Assembly (NCBI RefSeq): GCF_048128805.1
Contig: NC_136016.1
Span: 5,222,001 to 5,286,000 of the forward strand
Source of the DNA: Centroberyx gerrardi
Lineage: Eukaryota > Chordata > Actinopteri > Beryciformes > Berycidae
Length of the DNA: 64,000 nucleotides
Direction of reading: 5' to 3'
Shown: piece by piece, positions 11,790-24,226 of the stretch
Layout: every line of letters starts with the position of its first letter
Numbering within the stretch: position 1 is the stretch's first letter
Made by a program: the position numbers and the translations under genes
The notes under the pieces: generated by a model
The model's database searches: none
Seen by the model: the letters and a program-made list of their open reading frames with translations, nothing else
Told to the model about the DNA's origin: nothing

Positions 11790-14323
11790 GTCTTTGGTCC
11801 AGAGGGGTCAAGTGGAGTCCAGCCCAGGCAGATACCAGCGCTGTGCCTGGGGATCAGTCTGTGGCCCGTGGCAACCCGGTGTCTGCTCTCCGTCTGTCAG
11901 CCGCCGTGTAAGCGCTGCGCTGGGATCAGATTGCTGCGACTGAACCGTTGTTACGCAGGAATGCAGATCTGACCTCGTATCAGCGTCTGGGGGCGGCTAC
12001 GCGTGTTTTGCTCTATCGCTGTCAAACAGACGTCAGACGCTGTGTCATAACGGCGCGGGGGAAGGAGGGGGGAAGGGGGGAAGGGGCGGGGGGGGGGGGG
12101 GGGGGGGGTTGGGTCATACCAACAAAAACATGGCTCTGGTCTGTCCTCATTGAGAGAAAGAATGTGCTGGCTGACAGGCCGTTTCAACCAGGCCGTTTGG
12201 AAGTGTTGGCCTGGCTCGGGAGAACCAGAAAGCCAAATATTTGCACTATTGGGTATCCGTCCTTTCTCTATATTCTCGATCAACCCGTGCTGCGGTAGGG
12301 CCGAATCGCCGGCAGCCTGACCCGTGTTAGAGCTGTGTGAACTTTCTCCTGTACAGCGTTGTTTTTTCTTTTAAGTGCTACACTACTCCCTAATGAGACG
12401 TCGGGGAAATTTGATGTATGTTCTCTACGTGCTTGAAAAAACCCTCAGTAGGGGATTGGTTTCATCGCCTTTCGGCTACCAGCGTCAATTTTTGATTCAT
12501 ATTTTCAAATTAGACCTGCTGCTTTATACGACTGAGATGCAAATCTGGTTTGCCACTTTCAACAAGAAGCAAATTTCCTGCCCTGCTGTAGGTTGACACA
12601 GCTGATCATCTCTCAACCACCCTCTGCAACAAAACCAGACTGATGGCATGCCATATCTTTATCCATACTGTTTATCCTGGAATCAACTAAAATTGAGCTT
12701 TTCCATTTCAATTTCACTAATTTTTGACTTAATCGTGCTCTCTTTATAACTCAGTCAGGCTAGATGAAAGACATTTGTTTGGCATAGATGATTATTCCAC
12801 TCGATGTGCCTTTCATCTGGCCCCGTTAGTCACGGACACACACATTAACAACAACAAAGTAGACTTTGAGTTATTAAATTTCTGATAGTGAAGTTTTGGG
12901 AATACCACATAAAGCCAGCCCATAGCCCTTGGTAATAGCCAGGAGTTAGAGTTAAGCTGTGGTGATGCAGGCCCTTCTCTTGGCTGCTTTATGCTGAAGC
13001 CTCACAGGCATGTCACCCCCCCCCACCCCCACCCCCTTCCTCCTCCGCTCACCCTCCTGTGGCCACCGGCCAGCGCCTGCAGACTAGAGCGGAGGCAAAT
13101 TCAATTGCCGAAATGTAAACAACCACAAAGACACAAAACAATCTCTCCCTTTGGTGCTTTTTTTTTTTTTTGTTGCTTTTTTAACGCGATGCCGAGACAA
13201 TCTGGGGCTGAGTCGCTTTGTTGTGTTTTGGGATTCCATTCTGATTGGTTGCAGCCAAGTCACCGAGAGCGCCGCCGTCTCTCTCCAGCGCGTTGACATT
13301 TACACCACCGGCGCGCTCCGCTCGGATCCGCCGAGGCCCGACGAGAGAAAGCAAAGAGCGAGGAAGGTGACGGAGCCACGGAAAGAGGAGAGGAGTGAGA
13401 AAACCTGGCGTCGAGCCGCACACAGATAAAGATGGAGAGAGAGAGAATAAAGGAGGGATGGAAGAGGAGACAAGAAGGGGGGCGGGGGAGGCCGCTGGCT
13501 TCGGCTCGCCTTTCTGTCACTTCTGGTTTGGATTCGGCCCGCTCCCCTGGAACTTCTTCATTATAAACCGCAGCTCAGAGGCGGAGGGGGTGGGGGGGGG
13601 TGGGGGACACGCTGAACCTGACTCCGCGTCTGGCTCCATCCACGTCTCCCTCTCGCTTTCCCACCCTCCTTCACCCCTTCTTTTCCTCTCTCTCGGTGCA
13701 CTCCTGGCTCACTTTCGTTCTTACAGTACGTCCTCGCTCCCTCTCTCTCCCCTTCCCTTTATATTTCAGCCATTATATCATCCCCCCCCCCCGTTCTCTC
13801 CCCTCTGTTTTGAGCCAGCCAGCTTGCGTGTCGTGAGAAACCCCTTTGGTTTCCCGATAAGACTGATTGGGTCCTGATAAAAGACTGAATCACTCTCAAG
13901 TCTGTCTCTGTTGACTAATCCAGCCTCCATCATCCAACCTCATATCACCCCGCCGACTTCCTACATTTTTAGCGGCGGACCAAAAAGAAAAATGAGAATT
14001 AAAGAAAACACAGCTTCAAGTTCACTTTAACATCTATGCGAAATACATGAAGGAAAGGAGACTTTTCCAGGCAAGTGACAACTCAGCCTCTTTGGCACGG
14101 CGCCGTAGCCCTGTGTGCCCTTCTCGGACACTGATGGATGGTAGTTTAAATGGCAGTGTTTACCTGGACAGTGTTGGTCTGCCCAGCACAGGGACAGTAA
14201 GCAGAGGAGGGGCGGACATTAAAGCGCTGCTATCTGAGGCAGAGGAACAACGACGGCACTCAGGCTGATACGACCCAGCTGCTGCCGCTGGGGCCGCGGA
14301 GGCTGCTGCGTCTGCCCCCTTGA

Positions 14324-14362
<39 letters not shown>

Positions 14363-14501
14363 GCCCTCCTTAGACCCCCCACCCATATCCTGTGCACTCC
14401 TGACCCGACAAACTCATCCCTTGTCGTCAAACAAACTCTTTTAGCCGCCCTCCGTCAACCCTGCTCCTATCTCCCGTATCCTCCTCCTCTTCCACTGCAC
14501 A

Positions 14502-14543
<42 letters not shown>

Positions 14544-15895
14544 CCCTACCAGCTCTCCAGTCTGTCCTGTCCTCCCAGTACCTCTGCTGTCCTTATCCTC
14601 CCTCCTTCTCCTCCTCCTCTCTGAGCTCCTTCAGGGGGAGAGATTGCTCGGTTTGCCCTTTGCAAGGACAACCTCTCTCCCCACGTAAAGGACTGGCGGT
14701 CCAGGCTGGGACACAAATGTAGTTTCAACAGGCCCTCGACTGGCCCAGAAACACAACCTGAGACACTCACAGAGGTCTGAACGGAAGCAGAGAGGGTGGA
14801 AAGATTGGAGGAAGAAGAGAGAGAGGGATTTTTTTCATTGGCAGGGATACGACAGTTGACAGGAGTCCATACCCTGCAGGATAGTTTCCCTGGCGCGCAG
14901 CACATGTTACATTCATGTCGCGTTAGACAGCGCATTCCAGCGCACTTCCTCCTGCGACACTCTCTCATGGCTAATGGCCGAGGGGACAACTGGATTCCAC
15001 AGATGGCACACTGGCGGAGATATTTCAAATGCGTAAAGTGCGCGACGCTTCCTATCAGTGGCTATACGGGAGCTACATTCCAGTGCTTCGGACGGTCCAA
15101 AAGCAATAATTTAATCCGAATCTTAGAAATCGTTTCGTGTCAAAAATCCCTGATGCTTTTCGGTGGTTTCGCCACCGGAGCCGCTCACATCTGCTGTATC
15201 TAAAACACAAGAAATCACGTAAACACTAACAGTAGTCATTTCTTGATAGAGATGTCTGTGCGGTTGGCCAATAAACACATGTTGCGCTCGGTTGTTGGAG
15301 TGCACAGTATGGAATGTGTGTCTTTAACATGGTCTGCTGTGCTGTGCTGCGTATGACTTATTTCATTAGGGTAGCATTGTTTTGAAATAGGCATTATAAA
15401 GCAGAGCCAAAACACACTCTGCTGCACACAAATCACTATAGTAGACATTATGGAGTCCGCCTTATAGAAGGACGATGCACACATTCTGTATATAATGCAT
15501 AGACCACACACTCAAATCTGTCTGTTTGGCATATGAGCATGATTCCCTCCTCTCTGTCTCTCTATCTCTCTATCTCTCTTTGTCTCTTTCTCTCTCTATC
15601 TCACACCCACACACACAAACACACACATGTAAGGCTCCAGACAGTTCAGATGCGACTTGTCACGTCCATTGACATAGGGCCCAATTAAAGGGGAGGATTA
15701 AGCCAGGACTGGGTGACCTACCCAGGAATCTCTCTGAGATGCTGTGTGTACACTGTCAAACCCTCTGACAGACCTTCCCTTTAAGCACTTTCACCTGCTA
15801 ATTAAGGACTATTTTGTGTGTGTGCGTGTGTGTGTGTGTATCTTTGTGTGCGCGCACGCATACACCTGTGTACCTCCATGTGTGATTTGCGAGTG

Positions 15896-15926
<31 letters not shown>

Positions 15927-17939
15927 CCGTTCACAGCGAGCACGTTTGCAAGACGAATGCACCCGAGAATGTCAGCGATAGATTTGCAGCCCGAGAAGCT
16001 CCTGTGTAAATATTTGACTTTAGCATTGTACGGGTTTTGGAGTTCGCTCCAGCACACGTCGGCGCGCAAAAAGACACGGGCTGTCATTTATTACATTAAA
16101 TTATTAGATGTTGTGTGCATCCCACTGGTGTGTGTGTGTGTGTGTAGGCTTCCTCGGCAACGAAAAGCCGAGCCGTGTTTATGGTCTGGAGAGATTAAAA
16201 TGGATAGCGGCGAGGCAGGAGCGGTGAGCTGTTACTGGACAAAGCTCTCAATGACTGATTAGTGCTCTGTCGCTCTGTCGTTTCCAGAACACGGAAATGA
16301 AGCCAGCGGTAATTAGACAGTTCTTCTAGGTTTCCATTCTATCTACACTGAACCGAAAGGGGCCAGCTAGGAGAAAGAGAAGAGAAATTGTGGTGGAAAT
16401 TTGTGGAAAGATGTGGAACCGATGGACCAAAGTCTATTGGTTCCAAGTCAGGGATGATCAAGGGGGATCAAAGGGACAAGGGAAGTGGATAGACAAAGGA
16501 AAAGCATGAAGGAAGAAGACCGACATGAGGACAGGATGAAGGGACGATGGACCAGAGGACAGAGAGAGCGATAGGACTGTTTGGGACAGAGAAGACAAGA
16601 CTGTAATGGTAGAGGGTCATGGGGACAGGAAGCCGGCCCGGTCCAGGGACACATACTGTATTTCAACCGCTCAGCCCCCCCCCCCCCCCCCCCCAACATT
16701 CTCAGCTGTAGCCACTGAACCCTTTAATCTGGCTTTAGCGGGGCAGTAGCCTTCTGAAACAACAGCCACCGCCGACTTTTGACACCTGCTGGATCCGCAG
16801 GCCCAAAACGGACACATTAGGATGCAGCGACGATAGAGCCAAAAGGTTCTTGCGCTGTCCGATTTGAGATTAAGACGACTTCCGGTTGTTTTATACATGG
16901 TGTGGCATTCTCTCTATTCTTTTATGAAACTGCTGCGGTCAAACCGAGCCTGGGAGAAAACAACTGCGGAGGAGGCCCTCGGCGCGTCCAGCTGACGCTT
17001 CGTGTTGACGGACGTTTAAGGGAATCTGCGATGTATAGGGGCCGCAGTTGGCTAAATGCCGCCCCCGGAGGAGAGCGGGCCGCTCGGGGGTTCAACCCTG
17101 ACAAATGTCCGGCTGGTATGTGGGAGCCGGAGGAAGGGATGCCTTGTTGAATACAGGCCCGGAGAATCTGCTGTCACGCTGCTGATAAGATAAGGCTTCT
17201 CAGTGAGCGGGTGACGGACCGGGCTTAACTGGTCACTTCTCGTACTGTATGTTGTCGAATGGAGCTGTTAAAAGACCTCAGCCAGCTGACAGAGGTTTGC
17301 CCGGAAGAATGTTTTCACTTTTCCCCAAACTGTGATTATCATAAGCCAGCCATCCACCGATATAAACAAAACTCAATTAGATTTTCAGAAAAACCTTTAA
17401 TTTATGCTTTTTTCCCCCCTTAAAATGACCTATCCTCATATAATTTGCATCAATTTGATACAACTTGCTATGATGTGCACTATGAATTCACATCATAAAG
17501 ATTAATATCAGCATAGAAAGGTGCTGCAAATAGCAAGTTGGGTAAACTAAGTTACTACATCCATAGGTGTAGATTTGGGGGGAGACAGACAAATATAATT
17601 TCCCCCCCAATTATTTCTGCCTGAAACGCATCATTATATTGTTTTTTTTCTCTCTCTTGTCTCTTGGTTGCCTTTAGTCACAAGCACAAAGCCTCCTTCA
17701 CAAATGGAGCCTTTCCCCTAGTTGTTTGAAACTCATTTTGATGTCTTTAAGGCACTTTAACAACAAAATCTTGCTGCTGAATTGGGGGAAAACAGCGTTG
17801 CATTAGGCTACTGTTTTGCCCACACTATGCCGATGTGATTGGCTGCCCAAAGTTTGATCCAGAGCGTGTTGAAACAAAACAAACTACACCTTTCACTAGA
17901 TCCCTGCTTTTCCCACTTTCCACCCCCTGGCTGTACTGC

Positions 17940-18016
17940 TACTCCACTATCTCTCTCTGTCTCTGTATCTTGATCTCTCTCCTCCTCTCTCTCTCTCTCT
18001 CTCTCTCTCCTCTCTA
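17940..18016. repeat. (TC)n-rich microsatellite
   Basis: Imperfect CT/TC tract just before the presumed myocd first exon. Confidence 0.8.
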
Positions 18017-18019
18017 ATG

Positions 18020-18573
18020 ACAGTCCATGGGGCAGATAGGCAGATATATTTACACTGGTGGCAGGGGGGGAGGAAGGGAGTCATCAGCCAGCCAAGCCCC
18101 GTCCAGCCCTCCAGCTCTGGAGGGGCGGGGGTGGAGCCAGAGGAAAACCCTGGGTAGCTGGCCCCTCCCAGGAGCAGGGCATATCTCTCTCTGCTGTCCC
18201 CGGCCCTGCTCAGAGCTCTCAGCTTTAGATGGGACCAAAGCCTCGCCGGCCCGCCGACTCACACACTCCCACATCAGCCCCTGGGGGAGAGAGAGAGCGC
18301 AGAAGAGGAGGCAGGAAGAGAGAGAGGCAGACGGAGAGAGCGGGGAGCCTGCTGCTAGCGCGCACACTGGCTGAAAGAGACACAGAAGAAGACAATCAGT
18401 GTGCTATTTATTTTTTTGCTCACACCAGTTTTTGATGAGGCAGGCTCGATCTCGTCTCAGCCTGGGGTCCAGAGAGGCGGCCGGGGGGGTCGAAGTGCGA
18501 GTGTGTGCCGCTTGTCAAGTGTGTGTGATTTTATTTTGCCCCGTTTGAACACTGGAACCGTACTGTAAGCATT
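18020..18573 (+). promoter_or_regulatory. myocd: presumed myocd 5' UTR and proximal promoter
   Basis: About 550 bases of GC/GA-rich DNA before the first coding exon. No clear TATA box or initiator can be placed, and the transcription start is unknown. It could contain a non-coding exon. Confidence 0.35.
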
Positions 18574-18628
18574 ATGACTCTTCTGGGCTCTGAACACTCC
18601 ATACTGATACGAAGCAAGTTTAGATCAG
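18574..18628 (+). CDS. myocd: myocd coding exon 1 (start codon)
   Basis: Encodes MTLLGSEHSILIRSKFRS plus one base of the next codon. This 18-residue block is almost identical to human myocardin and marks the longer isoform that can bind MEF2. It ends at a strong GTAAGT donor at 18629. The ATG is chosen because it gives this conserved start. The 5' UTR probably occupies the GA-rich DNA just upstream. Confidence 0.93.
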
Positions 18629-19290
18629 GTAAGTCATACAGACTTGTAATATGTATTCACTTGTCTATATGTACTGTCATGTTTATCATTGCATGTAAGG
18701 GCATTCTCATGCACACTCTCTACAGCCATGCACTTTGAGTATACAGAGTTATGTTGAATCCAAAGACGCATTCCTTGGTAACAGTTTGTCTGTCAACACT
18801 TGGCATTTATAGAGCGCTTCTTCTTCCCTTTCCCCTGAGATCATCCCGTGTGCATTATGTCATTCATGTGTCCCGGGCGATGATTTGTGTTTGACACCTG
18901 CAATACGCTCCTCAGCAACACCAGTGCGGTGACAGGTGTGCGTAATTTACCGCGGGCATGCGATGGTACGAGGAATACCGGAGGGAGGCCTCAACGTAAG
19001 ACGAAAATCCTCCGTGTGCCAAGCCCGATGACGCGCCCTGTCACGGGCGTGATGGATTGACGACTGGGCGTGTTCCTTGATGTTCCTCTGCCCGCTCGTT
19101 AAAAAGAAAGCAGAACATGTGAGGGCGATGTCTCGGGCAGGTTGGTGCACTTGTTTTGCACCGGCCGTTGACCCGCCGCCGCCGAGAGACCTCCTCGCTC
19201 TGTGGCTCTGTACGAGCTGATAACGAGATATTAGGCGGTGGATGGGGGTCAGGGGTTATCATAACACGGCTGAGATCAAAGCTGAGGGTG

Positions 19291-19321
<31 letters not shown>

Positions 19322-19950
19322 GTGTGTATGTGTACCTGTGCATATCAAAAGAGGGGAGGAACGGTATGGACTACAGCACTGATTTAAACTCCCCTTAACA
19401 CACAGCAGCTGTTGGGGCTTTGTGTGTCCATCTATCTCTCTCTCTCTCTCTCTCACTCTCTCTTTCACACACACACACACCAACCACACCACACACACTC
19501 CATCTTTAATTCCATCACTCTATATCTCTGTACATTCACTTCTTATTCTGAAGTTTGCTGGGCATTTTCTAGGAGCCTGTGCATGTGCGTTGCTCTGTAC
19601 TACAGTAGGCTGAACATCCAGTGTGTGTGTAGTCTGACCAACACTGCCACCTCCCTGAGGAAAATGTAACTGATGGCGGCGATCAGAGCTCACATCCCAC
19701 TCTCCTTGCTTTAAAGCTTGATATACACGATGAACTCCAAAAGCAGTGTTTTCAGCCTTTCACAGTGGTGCAAATAGAAGAAACAGTATGTGAAATGGAT
19801 CGACCAGGCCTCAACCCTTCCTCGCAATCTCCCTGCGAAGCTGTAATTGCTTTCCAGAAATGGGAGGGTAAATGATGCTTTTCCTTTGCGTTGTTTAGAG
19901 CAGACCGGCAGGGTGGGAAATGACCCCCGGTGCTCTGGGGAGGCAAAGGG

Positions 19951-19986
<36 letters not shown>

Positions 19987-22857
19987 GAGAGAGAGAGAGG
20001 GGAGTGACGGCTGTAGTTCAAAAGCAGTGGGAGGCTTCGGCAACGTTTGGCGGGGCGGCTCAGGTTCTGCTGCGTTCAGTGTTGCTTTGACCCATGTGCT
20101 TCAGCCGGTTAATGTGGCACAGATGTGGAGATATACCGCCTTTAATGCCGAAAAGGTCACCTCTCTCCGAGTCTGCTTGATGTTACAGTCAAGCGGGATT
20201 AATGCCGGGGCGATGCAAGTTATAGCCCGACATGATTGGTTGAGTGTATTTATGGGTGCATGAGTGAAATATAGTGCGTAAGCGAAGTAAAACTGCCTCT
20301 AAATCTCCCTCTGATAACCGCTGATGACAGAGGGAGTCTTAGCCGATCTGCTTGCGCGAGATTTACGGTTTTCTTTAAGCTACGGCGGCCCGAGTTGCGT
20401 TCGGCGGGCCTGTGAACATGCGAAGCCCACAACTGTTGCTCCTCGCACATTATCAAAGCTATGGGAACTACTGCTGCACGGTTTTAGCTACAAGGGAAGA
20501 TAGAGATCTCACTTAAGTGCTCCCAGCGGACCACATGGTGTGTGTGTGTGTGTGTGTGGGTGCATGCGCGCGTGTGTGTGTGTGTTACTGACTGGTTCTC
20601 ATGCCGATTTGATTAACAGCTCAAAGGGCTGTGGCCTGTTGCTCTGAAAGCGGACTGCCATTACGTAATTGCATGACAGAGGCGTCAAATACGAGTTAAA
20701 TCAATACAACGAGGTGTCAACCACATGTTAAATACTAAATCAGTACCACACACTGGCACTCTCTTCGCAAAAAGACCTGTTTTGTGTCAGTTACCGCACC
20801 CAATCTAGGATTTATTGAAAGATGTTTCATGTCATATACTACTAGTCTTTGTATGCAATGCTCTAATAATCAATTTGAGAATGAAAATTGATCTCAAGCC
20901 CATATTTTTTATTTGGTGGCAGGTCTACCTTGGTGTGTTTGTCTTGGATTAGACCTTTAAAGAGAAAATACACCACAACACACATCTCACATATCTTGTT
21001 CCAGTGATCTTGGCTGGTTTAATCAGTATTTCTGGCCAAGATGCCATATCATCAAGAGAAAAAACCTTGATGTGCTTCATTGACAATGACTGGGGCACTG
21101 GCTTTAGAGGAATATAATGCTTTTTGGAGCTTTTACACTCAAATGAGCTTTTCTCATTGTAGTTCTGCAACCCAAAATGAGCCCACATCACCAGAAAATC
21201 ACCCTGGAATCACACTGTCGACCATCATTCATTGTCAGTGGAGCAGCTCCAGAGAACTGTATCTTAATGGCAACACAGGTGGAGTGTTGGCTCTGCTGTG
21301 TCTGTGTCTGCGTCTGGCTCTGGTTCATGTTCACAAATCCAGCCTGAACTGTCCAAGACCATTGGAATAAAATATGTGAGTTCTGTTTTAAGGTGGATTT
21401 TCACTTTATGCAAGGGTATTAGACTAAAATAAACCTCATACGTCATTGAGGAATACCTGTTTATTAGAAGTTATACACTCACGCTCATTCATCTGTCCTG
21501 ACTGCATTCCTGCTCGTGTTGAAGGAAAGTTCAGGAGGATTGATGTAATAAATGCAACCAGTCCCTTTAGCTCAGTAGTTAGAGTTTCAGTGTAAAAGTT
21601 GGTGAGGTGTTATTATTAGCCTGTTACTCTGTTACTGGGTGACTGTGAGTGTGACTAGGACAATAAATCAGATTACCACCAGCCTGTGTAAGAATCGCCA
21701 CCGCCACGGTGCCAACTGGGCCACACATTATTTGTACGGCATATTTCCGCTATAAATTTGAGATTTTGCAAATGCGGCGGTTCATATGCAATTCATACGC
21801 TCTTTGTTGTGCAGAAAGCCAAAGTCGGAGACGAATCTCTCCGATTTCAAAGCGAACGGCGAGAGAACCGGAGTATCATATGCTTCAATGATCTGTGATT
21901 ACACCGTTTGGCTCGGGTCCTCTCTCTATAACGTGTATACTTTGCAATCAAGAGCGACAACCCTCCGGTTTTTAGCAAGGCTTTTTAGAAGAAAGCCCGG
22001 ATTATATGGCAGCTGCTGCGCTTTTGCCGACAGAATAATTGATAACCCTTTCAATAAGCATAATGCAGCGCAGCAATGATCCTTTCCTTGAGTTCATATC
22101 AGAGAGGCTGTGCAAGAATCAGCTAACACAATTACATTTCATTTGTCACCTCGGAGAGAGACAGATTAGGAGAAAGAGCGTGCATGTAAGCGTGCCTGTA
22201 TGCACGGATGGGTGATCATTATTGGGGGGGTGGGGAGGTGAGGCGATGTATTTTTATAAAAAATACTTTTCCTTTGACCGAGGCCGTATCAGTGACATGT
22301 TTTGGTCAGCTTTCAGTCACCGGCTAATGCCTGCGTTGGCTCTGTGTGATGTTGCGAGCAGCAGGTCACGGCCCCTGCACTGTAAACTAAAGCAGATGTC
22401 AGATGAAGGGAAGGGCCCGGTGTTACATAATGGAGGTGCTCTCCCAAGAGAGACCTTTCCGCGCTCTAATGTGGCACCCGAGTCCACTGACATTTGGTCA
22501 AACTGTTAAAGAGCTCAGAAGTTGTTACATCAACAAGCTTAACAAGCTTAGACTCGCGGACTCGGGTTTTATGGCGCGCCTGCAAAAAGTGCAGCTCGAA
22601 TACGAACCACCTGAGAGAGATAATTAACAATATGAAGACAAGCACAGCGAGGAACACTTCATACTTGTGTGTCAGATCCAGGATTTCACTGAGAGACCTT
22701 CAGATAACAGTGGGGAGGCAAACACACACACATAGACACGCATGCACACACACATCGAGACAGAAATAAAGAGAGCAAAGAGCCACAGACACAAGGAGAC
22801 GAACAGACATGGGGGAGGCTCTATGTTTATGACCCCACACTCCCACCTAGACCACTT

Positions 22858-22891
<34 letters not shown>

Positions 22892-24194
22892 CACACAGAA
22901 ACGTGCACACCACGGCGTGCACACACACGGCGGACCACACACTGCTGAGCAGATCTGTTTAAAAGCCAGGAGCTGTGTTTATCATTCCCTACATCCTGCT
23001 CACAGAAATATTTGTGAGCAAGCAGCTTTGGGTTTTTTTCTGTTTTCTGCATGTATATGTATATATGTATGTGCGTGTGCGTGTGTGTGTGTCTGAGCTG
23101 CATGCTGTCTGTTGAATGAGTTCTAGAGATTGGCATGGGACGCTTGTTTCATTGCAACATGGACATGAAGTGAAATTACACTTGGTGGCCACATCTGCTC
23201 TCCCACTAAATCCAGCAAGTAGTCAGAGTCAAAACTATGAAACACAATCAGCAGCATGTGTTACTTATCTAAAGTGGGTTGAATTCTCAGTCTCTCCCTG
23301 CCTCTTCTCTTTCCCTTACCTGCCTTTCCCATCCTCCCCTCTTTCTCATTCTCTTCTTTCTCTTTCTTTTCATCCTCATCCCTCCCTCTCTCTCTCTCTG
23401 TCTTACCCTCCTCCTACCCCAACTTTAGTGCTACAGTTAAGACTTCAGCAGAGGAGGACACGAGAGCAACTGGCAGACCAGGGCATCATGCCTCGTGAGT
23501 AACACCTTCCGACCGTGCACATACATGCCGAACGTACATGCGCACACACACTTCCACTCACATCAACACATAGGCATGCACAAGTGCTTTTAGACTGCAG
23601 CGGGACAGAAAAGACAGAGATAGAAAAAGTGAGAGAGAGAGAGACACAATGAACAGAGGCAACAGCAAACATGTCGTCCCTCCACGAATGATGCGGTCAC
23701 CCTGTCAGCTGATCAGTAACAAGATATGTAAATGTGAAAAAGATCAAAAATTCAAATCTGTTATAATATATTTTATAGAGACATTTACATTGTCTACATT
23801 GGCATTTGTGCTGCCCCATATTGGTTGATTGTACAAATGATGGAGTCACCCCATGGGCCAATCAGTAAATGAATGAAAAAGCCTTAGGGGGGAAAATTGT
23901 TTCTCACAATTGTAAAAATCCAACATGAGGTACACTGATGATCCTGGAGGCAAATTTGTAGAGCAAGATGGATAGATTTGAAGATCAGAACTTGCGGTGT
24001 GGTAGATATGACTATTAAAATTGCTGTACTTTTGAAAATGCTGCAACGCAGTAGTGAGATGCGTCATTTCCCAAAGGTTTGTCGAAATGGAATCATTGAT
24101 ACTAAGATATTGCACAACACGTGGATGAATGAACAAACGAACGAACAGGCAGAGGCCGATCCTGTTGCCAACCGCCTGAAAAAGAACAAAAGAG

Positions 24195-24226
<32 letters not shown>

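Larger units (their letters stand above)
9738..18020. other. myocd upstream intergenic DNA, no gene seen
   Basis: Rich in microsatellites and homopolymers: C run 10015-10031, G run 10159-10177, CA 11019-11047, G run 12088-12108, CA 14326-14358 and 14505-14541, GT 15893-15926, C run 16675-16694. CpG-richer patches lie at 11560-12060 and 13240-13400. Open frames such as 13395-13877, 14047-14268 and 14796-15203 have no recognisable domain. Confidence 0.6.
18629..23428 (+). other. myocd intron 1
   Basis: 4.8 kb. Holds GT and GA microsatellites (19287-19313, 19950-20000), a hAT-like element (20954-21415), a CA tract (22859-22890) and a TC-rich stretch before the exon 2 acceptor. No coding exon seen. 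Confidence 0.75.

Noticed and set aside
13395..13877. 160-codon open frame in CpG/pyrimidine-rich DNA
   Set aside because: Low-complexity composition, no domain, and open frames on several strands at once; expected by chance.
14047..14268. 73-codon open frame with a plausible-looking DIKALLSEAEEQRR stretch
   Set aside because: No recognisable family, no matching splice partners, and it runs into a CA microsatellite.
21568..21640. tRNA gene
   Set aside because: A-box-like word only; no B box, acceptor stem or anticodon arm could be drawn.
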